Of a DNA stretch of 64,000 nucleotides, positions 54,376 through 64,000 are shown in pieces (positions within the stretch are counted from its first letter, which is position 1; every line of letters starts with the position of its first letter). The notes under the pieces are model-generated. The model ran no database searches and was not told the origin of the DNA. It was given only the letters and a program-made list of their open reading frames with translations. A program made the position numbers and the translations under genes. Where the stretch lies: NCBI GenBank assembly GCA_964036195.1, contig OZ038452.1, forward strand, positions 3,782,001-3,846,000, in the 5' to 3' direction. The DNA comes from Sphaerolaimus hirsutus (lineage: Eukaryota; Nematoda; Chromadorea; Monhysterida; Sphaerolaimidae).

Positions 54376-54894
54376 ATATTTCGCGTGGTAAACCTTCCAT
54401 TTCTGTTAGCTATACTCTGCGGACCGTAAAATAGGTAATGTAAATATTAGTCGATAACCTGCCAGCAGCATACTTACGCACTTTCACACTTTCACACGAA
54501 ACACATATCTATTTTGGAAGGATCTTGATTTTTTAATGATGACGTCATCATATTTACATTGTTTCCTCCACAAAAATGCATAGCATGCAGTTCGCGTAGA
54601 GTAAACGTACATTACGTTCGAGTAAACGTAAACACGTTTTAACAACTATGCATATTTGCGGGGTTTTGAAAAAAACTTTTTAAATAAAAAAATCTCTTAA
54701 AATTTATAAAACATTTTTAACGGGGTCATATAAGACATTTTTCCATCGCTGGTTTGGTTTGCATTTATTCGTGTATAGCCTAATCTCTTATCATTAATGC
54801 TATCGTTTTTTAAATGTACAGATTTTCCATCTCACCGCGGTATACGCAATTTGGGTATGCACGTTCTATGTTGACCTTTGAATTTTCATTCATG

Positions 54895-55287
54895 CTGCGA
54901 TTACAGCTCGGGCGAAAAATTGACCGGGCGTAAAATTAATTACAGATGAATGGATAAAGATTACGACATTGTTATTTCAGTCAAAGAAAGCTTAGATGCA
55001 GACGTTACTTGTGTCCAAAGCTCATGAGTTTATTTTAATCGTACTGGAGGTTATGAATTTTAATACAATTTTTTCAATTATGCGCTGTAAGTTGCGTAAA
55101 ATTAGGGTGTAAAATTAAAAAAATTTGCGCCAAAATTCATAACTTTTAGTACAATCAAAATAAACTGATGAGCTTTGGACACAAGCAACATCTGCATGTG
55201 CGCTTTCTTTGACTGAAATTACAACACAATATCTTTAACCATTCATCTGTAATTCATTTTACGCCCGAGCTGTAATCTCAGCATTAC
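54895..55287. mobile_element. Inverted-repeat element with GCTCGGGCG ends
   Basis: ATTACAGCTCGGGCGAAAAAT and CGCCCGAGCTGTAAT are the ends; inner arms ACAGATGAATGG/CCATTCATCTGT and CAAAGCTCATGAGTTTATTT/AAATAAACTGATGAGCTTTG also pair. Non-coding. Confidence 0.75.
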
Positions 55288-55734
55288 GTAAGCTTTGCAT
55301 TTTATTTAGAAGCCGCTGACACTGGAAAATTTGTCCTCTCAAACACTCCGCATATACTCGGCGTACATGATACTCTGCCCTCGCACTGATTTATGTCTCG
55401 TGTTGGAAGCGTGCCAATGATCATTTAATCATGCGATTTCCGTAAAAAGATGAAAAAAAATCATCGATGTGTATATGTTAATGAATAACACTATAACAAC
55501 AATCAATTTTGCATCTTTTTATGCAACTCGCACGCGTTCACCATCGTTGGCACACTTCCAGCTGGAACCACTCGTGCAAGGTGTAAAGTAAGCGGAGTAT
55601 AATTGGAATTTTTTTCCGGGATAACCCTTACAATCAAAACAGGGTTCACCGTTATTTTGACCCCTGCGGTGGTTCAGTAATTAAATATTTGGTTACAAAA
55701 CATAAGATTTGGATACGATAAAAAAGATTTGGAT

Positions 55735-55877
55735 ACGCATGACACATTACAGGGCCTTTTTCATGACATTTGACACTTTACAGGGTCTTTTACATGACAC
55801 ATGACATTTTACTGGTATTTTACATGACATTTTACACTTTACAGAGTGTTTTACAGGGTCTGGGAGTGCTCCCAGGA
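55735..55877. mobile_element. Half introner-family element
   Basis: Right half only: repeated TTTTACATGACATTT words leading to TTACAGGGTCTGGGAGTGCTCC then CAG (quoted in part). The left part reads GCATGACACATTACAGGGCC, with no matching GTGCC end. Intergenic. Confidence 0.5.
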
Positions 55878-56028
55878 AGATAAATAGCTGGAAAATTTTC
55901 GGGGGTGGGGGAACAATTGACATAAGAACAATTCATAATTTTTCAGTGTCTGCGGAAGTGCCTATGTCTACGTTGAAAAAATTATAATTTCTGGCAACTT
56001 TTCACTCGCGTATTTTTGTAAATAGATA

Positions 56029-56461
56029 CCGTATTTCCTCGAAATACCCCCCCCTCGAAATACCCCCCCCCTCAAAATGGACTCTATGAACTTATAAACC
56101 CCCCCTCGAAATACCCCCCCCCCAAATTAAGTGTATACAGAACGTAAATGACAAAGGCTGCGGTTTGTCATCTGATTAATGCAAAACACACGTGAAAAAC
56201 GATGACTCTGTTACGTGAGAACAGTGATTATACGTCTACACACTTATACAAGTCTTTAGAGTCTTATAAATGGCGATTTTTGTTGCATTTTCGACGTCTG
56301 CGTACGTTTCAGACGACACTTTAGTACTTGGTTTTCAAAAAATTTCTGGCGAAATAATAAACCCCCCCCCTCGAAATACCCCCCCCCCTCGTTTAACCCC
56401 CCTCAAAATTCTCACTCTGAAAAAATAAACCCCCCGGGGGTATTTCGAGGAAATACGGTAT
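56029..56461. mobile_element. CCGTATTT-family MITE
   Basis: ACCGTATTTCCTCGAAATAC at the left and TATTTCGAGGAAATACGGTA at the right, with CCCCCCCTCGAAATACC arms. Immediately abuts the next element at 56462. Confidence 0.75.
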
Positions 56462-57650
56462 TCATAATTGAGGCGTCTAATTCTAAAAGTCGACAAGTCC
56501 ACAAAATGCGATTTCGAGTAAATCGCATTTTAAGTTTCAGATCCAATTTGTGGTCTGTGCAGCGTGTCCAATCTGGCTCTCTCATGCTTTACATTAAGTT
56601 CCATATGTTGACAATAAAGTGTCAAATTTTCAACCCCTGCTCTCAACGTTTATGTGAAAAATGGGGTGTCCATAAAATGCCATTTGGATATTTGCAAGAA
56701 ATCAGCAGCAAAATCCAGTAAACAAAGGTGGACTTGTCGACTTCTTGCTGCAAACACCTTCGGACTTGTCGACTTCTTGCTTTAAACCATGTGGACTTGT
56801 CGACTTTTTGCACTTGCAAACATTTGATTTAAAAGCACCTGGAAGTTGCGCCATTTTTATGGAGTCACGCTATCGACTCCAAAATAGCGCCATTTCCATG
56901 GCGTTGGCGCCATTTTTATGGAGTGGTGCTATCAACTCCAAAATTTTCAAAAAAAAATTTGAAAATGGCGCCAACGCCATGGAAATGGCGCTATTTTGGA
57001 GTCAATAGTGCCACTCCATAAAAATGGTGCCAACGCCATGGAAATGGCGCTACTTTGGAGTCAATAGTGCCACTCCATAAAAATGGCGCCAACGCCATGG
57101 AAATGGCACTACTTTTACAAACAATGTTCAGTAAACAAAAGTGGACTTGTCGACTTCTTGCGTTAATGAAATGGACTTGTCAACTTTTAGCTCTAATCAG
57201 GCATGGACTTGTCGACTTCTTGCCCAAAAAAATTTTATGGGCAGGGGAGTGGACTTGTCGACTTCTTGCACTTGCAAACATTTTTGTTCCCAGCTTGAAA
57301 AAATTTGCCTTATGGGCTATTTTTGTACTTGTCGACTTTTAGAAATCACTGCCCATAGCGGACTTAACACATTTCTTGCTTTTTTTGTCCCAACAAAAAA
57401 GGCTGCACAAGGTGGACTTGTCGACTTTTTGCCCAAAAACTAGGCGTACTTGTCGACTTCTTGCCCAAATTTTCTCCATTTTCCCCCAAAATGGTCAAAT
57501 TTGGCATGGTCGTATAGGGGAATGTGAGGTAGGAAAATTGATGGAAAATTTTGAAAAATGAGAGGGACCATCCCCAGATCATTTTCACAGGGTTAACTCA
57601 AATTTTCCAAATTTGGACTTGTCGACTTTTAGAATTCGACGCCTCAATTA
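56462..57650. mobile_element. Element with GTGGACTTGTCGACTTCTTGC repeats
   Basis: Ends ATAATTGAGGCGTCTAATTC and GAATTCGACGCCTCAATTAT are inverted. Inside are about ten dispersed copies of GGACTTGTCGACTTCTTGC and a GGCGCCAACGCCATGG block. The recurrent unit makes apparent open frames with DLSTS/TCRLLA patterns, not a protein. Confidence 0.7.
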
Positions 57651-57767
57651 TCAGCTCGGCTGTATCAGCTGTACTTTTGAATCATGGTGTCATTATCTTT
57701 TAAGATATGTGTTACTGCAATCAAATATTTCAAAGATCAAAAAGGTGGTGAAAAAGATAAATCAATG

Positions 57768-58257
57768 CAGGGGTCACGAATGGGGGGGGGTCACCCCCCC
57801 CCCAAACCGCCCAACTATCTATCTATCCCGGAGGCAAAATTTTGGGCTACTACCCCGTAAACCCCCCCCCCCCCCCCCAAATCGCTCAGCTATATACCTA
57901 TCTGGAGCGATTTTTGAGAAACTATACCCCAATTTTCGCTCAAAATCCCTTTTTTTCATACCTTTTTATAGATTTTCACCTCCAAAATACTAGTTTTTGT
58001 TCCTATTTACATATTTTCAGCTATTTTTAGTACTATATGCTCGTGTATACCCATTTTGAGCTATTTTACACCTACTTTTAGCGATTTTTCTCCCTTTTTG
58101 TCCTTCTACACCCTGAAATAGCCTATATATCGAACCACCACAACCCCCCCTCAACCCCCCCCCACAATTTTTTCCAGCTATCTAAAGCTTTCCACCTAGC
58201 TAAAGCCCTTCAGCTATCTATCCAACCACTCGGAGGGTCAAAATTCAAGATACCCCT
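57768..58257. mobile_element. CAGGGGTCACGAATGG-family element
   Basis: Second copy of the 26466-26986 family, same order: GCAGGGGTCACGAATGG, AACTATCTATCTATCCCGG, GCGATTTTTCTCCC, and TCAAAATTCAAGATACCCCTG at the right (quoted in part). Confidence 0.6.
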
Positions 58258-59590
58258 GAATCAACGTGTCTAAATTTATATCTTATAAAGAATAAATTAC
58301 CTATACGTCAGGTATCCTGCGATGGCAAATGTCTAACATCAAAACTTAACCGTTTCTGCATCTTTGCACTCAGAAAGTGCGCTATGGTTTTACAATTTGC
58401 ATCTCATTTAAAGTGCATTTTGATGTTCTTTGTTACCTGTCATAAACTGCCGCGAACGTAAATAAATGCACTCTCGACTCAGGTTCGGCACCTAAAAAAT
58501 CTCTTTCTGTGCAGGTCATTACTTTACCTATGGGGCTGTATGAAGCCAAAATTTTGGGCGGATGTAGCCCACCCATGTGGTACTTTTTGTGGTACTGTAT
58601 TGTGGGTATTTGTCAAAGTAGCTGGGTATCTGTAACTGCAATTAAGTGGATTGATCAACCTATTATAATTTATAAATATCTGTCACTCCACTGACCACTA
58701 ATGATTTTTATTGTCATTATACCTTGTTCACACATGGCTTGGCCCTGGGTGGCCTCTGGCCCTGCCCAGTGTAAAAAGCAAGGACATGCTCCAGCCATCT
58801 ATCAAATGTATCACCCAACAAGCATTCCAAAAATGGGTGAATTTGTGAATTTACTGAGGGATTTTTTATTATAATCTTGAGAAACTTTTTTGTAATTCAA
58901 TCTGACTGGAAAAAGCTGGATAAAATAAAAATAGTATTTTTTTACATTTTCTTATATTTGTGAAAATATAAGCCTGAGAATTTTTGGAACGCTAATTCCA
59001 ACTCTAAGACAAATAGGATAGAAATATTGTATACGCACAACAGCAAATGTTTTCACATAACTAACGATGGCAAACAAAGACTTTGTTGAAACTTTTGAAA
59101 AAGTTCATAATCGATTTGTTTTTCATAAATCAGCTAAGAACGCATTTGAGTTTTCTACAATGAAAACTCAAACATGTTCAAAGTTATATATGAGTTTTCG
59201 AAAATTCGTGTGAAAACTAGTGTGCGCAGGGCCGATCCGACTAGAAGTATTCTAGAAAAACTGAAAAATCATATCGAAAATGTGCATTGAAAGTTTAAAA
59301 TGCCTTTTTTGGGAATTTGCCATCTTGAGTCAACACAAAAATAACTTTTTTGATAAATGTCATGGTAACCAAAAATTGATCAGATTTACAACATGATTTC
59401 TGTTCAAGATCTAAATATTTATGATGACATCTTCTTGACAAACAAACTGTTTAGTTTATCATCTAAAAAATATCCAATTTTAGTGATGACACCTGATACA
59501 AACAACACATAACCTAAAGTTTTGCGTAAGTGCACATTTCCACAGTTTCCACAGTTTTTTTCCGCCGTTTTTGCTCTCTATTTTTCTCAG
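58258..59590. other. Intergenic stretch without recognised features
   Basis: AT-rich. One short open frame (58509-58694) ends quickly and has no family features. No GC-rich exon-like islands on either strand. Confidence 0.4.
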
Positions 59591-59596
59591 CTCAAT

Positions 59597-59762
59597 GGGC
59601 CCACACACGCTTGTTGAATGTCAAACTCATCAAATGTCAACTGGTTCCGTTCCTAATTCAAAGATTGCGTTTGAACGTCGTTCGTCCACCGTCAGCAGGC
59701 TCTGAATCGGGAACGGCACCAGTGGACATTTGGTGTCGATGTCAACTAGCGTGTGTGGGCCC
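59597..59762. mobile_element. MITE with GGGCCCACACACG ends
   Basis: GGGCCCACACACGCTTGTTG and CAACTAGCGTGTGTGGGCCC are inverted ends; arms AAATGTCAACTGG and CCAGTGGACATTT. Located 75 bp beyond the guanylate cyclase stop, probably in its 3' UTR. Confidence 0.7.
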
Positions 59763-59836
59763 AATAGCCCCAAAAAATCGTGTCAAATAAAGTACCGCAG
59801 AACCTCAAATGTACACCACCCAGTCACTTCGCGGGG

Positions 59837-62800
59837 TCACTTTTTTTTACCCTTGTCGCTCTTCAGCGAGGTGGACGATTTGGCGGCGGCGCTGCTGCTC
59901 TCGCTGCTCGGCCCCGTGGTGGTGGCCGTCTTGTCGTCGATCCCTTTCGTTTTCTTGCCCAGCAGCCAGAATGTGAACACGGAGCCGCCACTCTGAAAGG
60001 GGGGGGTATGGTGGCACTGCCACTTGCTGTGAATTGTAAAGTGCCCTGTAAAGTGTCAAGTAAAATGTCAAATTTTCGCCTATTTTTTCACTGGTCGTTG
60101 ACATTTTACAGGATATGAGACTGGCCCTTGGAGATAATAGCTTTGCCCTGGAGGGAAATAAATGTCAAATCAGATCTATGACTAAATTTGTCAAAAATAA
60201 TGTAAAATTGTGCCCGGTAAACGGCGTGTTTGCATCAGTACCACCAGTATTTAAAAAAATTCAAAATTCACCCACCTTCAATGTGACCTCGCCGCGGGGC
60301 TTGGTGATATAGCCGCCGATAATCTCTGTCAGATATCCGTTGCTAGACTCGGATATGTGGATCGTGGCACCTGCGTAAAATTATGTAGCACGCAAATTGC
60401 TGGGGCTGATTTTTCGCATTAACGGAAACATGCAGTGTCAAAATCAAGTAAAATACCCCGTAAAATGTCAAAAAAATTGCATGACATTTGACATTTTGAA
60501 GGATCCTAGAATAGCCCCATCACTTTCTTGTCACTTGACGACCGGCGTTATAGTATGGCCCCAAAATGCTTTTCAATTTCGAACGATTAAATATAAATAT
60601 ATAAATAGTCTCCATATAAATATATTCACGAGTACTGTGCACACTTGAATTGCCCACGGAGCCTTACGAACCCTTTGAATGCTCCAACATGACGCGCGCG
60701 GTGTTCACGGTGTCGCCGAAGAGCAGGTAGCGCGGCGTGGCCGTGCCCACCACTCCGCCCACCGCGGGACCTGCGCGCGGTTGAAGGGTTGATAGTGGGA
60801 GAAATTGAGCCCTGATAGAAGCTGAGTTTTTAAAAGTGCCGAACTTTTTCAAAGTATTTACTTTTATTCGCGAATAAATGAGAGTAAAATAACTTTTTCT
60901 TTTGAAAGCATAAATGGGAGTATTTTTTCTCAGGAAAGCGTAAATCTAACTTTTCTTTCTGGAAAAAGCATTATGAACGGACAATGAGAAGGTGTTTTCT
61001 TTATGAAAAACAGGGGCTCGAATGGCAAAAATACTCTTCCTGTACTCGCAAAAACTACTCTACTGTACTCAAGTACTATCAAAAAGTAAGCGTGCAGTGA
61101 CTTTCCCCAACGAATCATATTACGGTAACGTATTTATGCTTTTTAGATAGGATTCAATGCCCATTCAAATGACTTGAGAATATCAATATTTTCTAGAACC
61201 TATACCATAGTAGCACCTAAATCGTTTTCGAGGGTTTTTTTTTCCGTGGCCACCCTCCGATTGTGCCTACACACACTAGTTTTCACCGTGACTTCGTGTG
61301 AAAACTGAAAAAATTTCAAACGCAAGTTAATGAACACGGTTGAATGATTTTATTTTATTTAAATTAATGAAAGTTAAAATTTGAAAATTTCCAAACTAAA
61401 ACACATAGCATACAAAAAGAGTAGGCTGAATGTGGCCATGTCACCATTTCAGTTTTCACATCGGTCACGGTGAAAACTAGTGTGTGTAGGGCCAATAGTG
61501 CAAGTTATTTGAACCGATCGGCCTGACCAGTGTGCATGCCGATGCGCAGCTGGCACTTGTCGTTGGGCAGGTGCGGCATGTAGTAGCCGGCCATGCGCAG
61601 GAGCACGTGCAGCGACAGGTCGGCCGCCACGGCCACGTGGTGCGTCGCGCCCGGATTCGAACTCGGCCCCATGCCTGGACCTCCGGGACCTGTGTTGAGG
61701 TGAGGGGGTGTTGTGATTTATGACGTGAATGTACTTGGTCCGGCTGAAAAGTTCCCGGGCAGTGCTCGCCATTCGCGCTAGGGGTAAGCTACGGTCATAA
61801 AATTAGGACAGGTTAAGATATCAGGTGCTTTGAGTTTTCACCCAAAATTTCACCCCTCTAGCTCCACCCACTGCGGAACTGTCGGGGTTACAATTTTGCA
61901 GAGTTGTTAAAAGGTACGTACGTTTACTCGAAAAATACGCGTACGCGAGTACGCGGTAAATACATTTACATATACTTTTCAAAAAAATACCGTACGCACT
62001 TGTACGCGTACACTTTCAAAGCGTACGCGTACGGAAAATGTATTTATGAAAATTCAATGAGGGACATATTTATGAAGTAACTACACTGCTATGTATTTAC
62101 AGAAGTTGTTCCATTGAATATTTTAGATATGCGGGGGTAGTGCCTTTCAAAATTTCAAAATTCGCAACCAAATCGAAATGGTTGTGGAGACAATGGATGT
62201 GGTAAACGAGTCGGGAGAACGATGATTTTTATCTCCTAGAAAAAAGAGACCTTGAAAACTATATAATCTGTCATTTGCTTATAGAAAAACATACGTTGTG
62301 CTGTACACGTATGAAAAAGTGCCCACTTTTACACATTCTATGTAGAAAAGTAGTCGTTTCTACACTCACAAAAAAGTACCCACATTTACGCGTACGTACG
62401 AGTAAAAAAAGTATTTTACGTTTTCTATACTTTGTGGTGAGTAAAAAAAATACTTTACGTTTACATATACTTTTAAAAAAGTTCAGTAATTCTAACAACT
62501 CTGCAATTTTGGTCATTTTGAACTGATGTACACATGGTGCTCTAGCTCAATGCTGCTTTAAGTTGTGATCATGAAACTTGGGCTAGTGTAAGCCAGTGTG
62601 TTGGAAATGTGCTGATAGTATTCAACACTTCCATCAAAATCATTGCTATTGAGGTAAAATTAATATGCAAATCAGGGTGATGTGCAAGAAACGTGAGAAC
62701 TGTGATGGATGTTTTTGCTGATCATCTGAGATCATGTTGTAATGCAGTGGGGTGTAATGGGGTGAAATTTTGGGTGAAAACTCAAAACACCTGATATCTT

Positions 62801-64000
62801 AACCTGTCAAAATTTTTATGACCGTAGCTTGCCCCGAGCGCAAATGGTGAGCACTGCCCGGGGACTTTTCAGCCGGACCATGTAAAAAGGTACACCACTG
62901 AGCACCCACACTGAGACACTTTGAAAATGATTTACACTCAATCCTTGAATAAGACCCCGGGAGAGTTCTTTTTCGTCAAAGTTTTTGAGGGGGAGTAATT
63001 CAAGGGGTAGTTGTTTTTTCGAGGGTGCACTGTTCCGCACATAAACCCGTGTCACACATACGCCCGTTTCGCACATAACTGATGCTATGTGCGAAACAGT
63101 GAATATTTATCACCTTTTTCAAGTGAAAAAAGTGAAAAGTAAAGTGACTTGTCATTTGACTTTTCAGTTTTCAACATTTTGATCACTTTTTTCACTTGAA
63201 AAAAATGAAAATTCAAATGACAAGTCACTTTACTTTTCACAGGTTGACTTGGAAAAAGTGATAAATATGTTGAAAACTCATTTGAACCTTGAGAACTTGT
63301 TGTGCTGCGGGGGGGGGGGTAATGTTGGGGTGCCCGGTCACAAGCACAAAATGCACATAGGCCTGTTTCGCACATAGCACTAGTTATGTGCGAAACGGGC
63401 GTATGTGCGGTCCGGGTTGCATCCATGTGTGAAACGGGCGTATGTGCGGTCCGGGTTGCATCCATGTGTGAAACGGGCATATGTGCGAAACGGGTTTCAT
63501 CCATGTGTGAAATGGGCGTATGTGCGAAACAGGTTTATGTGCGAAACGGGCGTATGTGCGGTCCGGGTTTCATCCATGTGTGAAACGGGCGTATGTGCGA
63601 AACGGGTTTATGTGCGAAATAGGCCTGGCCCGTTTTTTTCCTTAGGTGTGGGGTTATTCAAGGGGTTGTCGCATTTGAGGATTTGCGGTAGGTACCTATA
63701 TATATGGTTTACTTTTTCTGATGCATGTAGCACACTCACTGCACCCTTAAAATACAATGAAATATTCCTCCGGATCCCATCTGAATAAAAACCTTATAAA
63801 ACTTAATATTTTTCCATCACATTATATTTATTCCTGCCACTATGTATTATTTGGTGCATGATTTTGCACATGACATAACTACCGTCATTAAAATATGTTC
63901 ACACTTGGTATTTCAACTATCAATTTCACAATACTGAACTTGCCCACATTCATCGGTTTGTCACTCTGCTCCAGGCCGCACGCAATCATGTAAATATCGT
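59837..64000 (-). CDS. Guanylate cyclase catalytic domain, C-terminal exons (partial)
   Basis: Class III nucleotide cyclase making cGMP from GTP, probably a receptor-type or soluble guanylate cyclase. Minus-strand exons: about 64000-63965 (partial, IYMIACGLEQ), 61689-61528, 60770-60672, 60370-60276, 59992-59837. Recognisable segments are AADLSLHVLLRMAGYYMPHL, QLRIGMHTG|PAVGGVVG, TPRYLLFGDTVNT, ATIHISESSNGYLTEI, KPRGEVTLK and FTFWLLGKKTKG, in the family order, followed by a Ser/Lys-rich tail to a TGA at 59837. Phases agree (1,1,1,0) and introns are GT-AG; the edge exon is less certain. A Gly/Pro/His insertion (GGPGMGPSSNPGATHH) lies where the family usually has a short loop. The GDTVNTA stretch is followed by RVMLE instead of the usual SRMES, so the catalytic Arg position holds Val. 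The 5' part, including any kinase-homology or sensor domain, is outside the window. Confidence 0.85.
60013..60128. mobile_element. Introner-family MITE in the last guanylate cyclase intron
   Basis: GGCACTGCCACTTGCTGTG near the left, AATTGTAAAGTGCCCTGTAAAG arms (quoted in part), and ATTTTACAGGATATGAGACTGG at the right. Diverged copy inside an intron with canonical borders. A further remnant is at about 60430-60520. Confidence 0.5.
60820..61140. mobile_element. ACGTAAATACG-family element, diverged
   Basis: Contains AAAGTATTTACTTTTATTCGCG and TACGGTAACGTATTTATGC words (shown in part) and AAAAGTGCCGAACTTTTTC at the left. In a guanylate cyclase intron. Confidence 0.45.
61266..61487. mobile_element. 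MITE with CACACACTAGTTTTCACCG ends
   Basis: TACACACACTAGTTTTCACC and GGTGAAAACTAGTGTGTGTA are perfect inverted ends; arms GACTTCGTGTGAAAACTGA and complement are partly conserved. Also in a guanylate cyclase intron. Confidence 0.75.
61731..62884. mobile_element. Second copy of the long-TIR element, carrying a nested insertion
   Basis: Ends GTACTTGGTCCGGCTGAAAAG and CTTTTCAGCCGGACCATGTA match 47266-48521. The left repeat is interrupted at about 61900 by an ACGTAAATACG-family element (61903-62505), and the element sequence resumes at 62506 (AATTTTGGTCATTTTG). Much of the internal region is deleted relative to the first copy. Confidence 0.75.
63035..63625. repeat. Minisatellite-bearing inverted-repeat region (GTATGTGCGAAACGGGC)
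   Basis: Tandem units of about 37 bp (CATCCATGTGTGAAACGGGC then GTATGTGCGGTCCGGGTTG) and shorter CGTATGTGCGAAACGGGTTT units occupy 63385-63620. Complementary ACACATACGCCCGTTTCGCAC lies at 63055-63080, so the region folds back. An AAGTGACTTGTCATTTGA hairpin sits between. The 65-127 residue open frames through it are repeat artefacts. Confidence 0.7.

Noticed and set aside
63386-63788. Repetitive open frames with MCETGVCAVRV-type units
   Set aside because: Produced by a minisatellite; the complementary strand gives equally long repetitive frames.

Overview
This is a window of an animal (metazoan) nuclear genome. It holds eight multi-exon genes or gene fragments whose short, GC-rich exons (strong C/G at third codon positions) sit in AT-rich introns. 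The products include a DEG/ENaC channel, an astacin protease, a guanylate cyclase, PIG-Q, two mitochondrial carriers and a TLC-domain membrane protein. Non-coding DNA is packed with non-autonomous inverted-repeat (MITE-like) elements, many nested. I cannot name the species. Heavy MITE load plus non-canonical, MITE-derived introns recalls larvacean tunicates such as Fritillaria, but that is only a hypothesis.

Layout. 0.26-1.19 kb: three exons of an astacin metalloprotease (minus strand), running off the left edge. 6.15-17.57 kb: a DEG/ENaC channel (plus). 20.84-23.01 kb: the 3' exons of PIGQ (minus). 25.32-25.43 kb: one unassigned exon (plus). 27.83-33.95 kb: SLC25A3, mitochondrial phosphate carrier (minus). 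36.89-45.15 kb: SLC25A21, oxodicarboxylate carrier (minus, 10 exons, complete). 48.79-52.51 kb: a TLCD1/2-like TLC-domain protein (plus, complete). 59.84-64.0 kb: the 3' end of a guanylate cyclase (minus), running off the right edge. The genes are functionally unrelated housekeeping and signalling genes; no operon logic is visible, although the two SLC25 genes lie head to tail on one strand.

The most striking feature is a family of hairpin MITEs (ends GTGCCAGTCCCAGACCCTG and CAGGGTCTGGGACTGCCCC) that interrupt coding exons exactly where an intron would be needed. Each appears flanked by a 3-bp CWG (CAG or CTG) duplication. With CAG, the element yields a perfect CAG|GTG...CAG| intron: the element supplies the GT donor and the duplicated target supplies the AG acceptor. 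With CTG, the only splice that restores the conserved protein gives GT...TG ends. This is seen with an exactly conserved protein junction in SLC25A3, and again in the TLCD gene and the DEG/ENaC gene. These look like introners, some apparently removed by non-canonical splicing. A second class of palindromic elements shares the same termini and CWG flanks outside exons, suggesting one mobile superfamily that colonises both exons and non-coding DNA.

Other points: 5' splice sites are depleted in A at +3 (GTTCGT, GTTGGT and GTGCGN are common); the DEG/ENaC protein lacks the usual HG and GxS motifs; the guanylate cyclase departs from the consensus at its catalytic Asn/Arg segment. All exon models were built by eye from splice signals, reading-frame phase and family knowledge; no alignment or RNA data were available.
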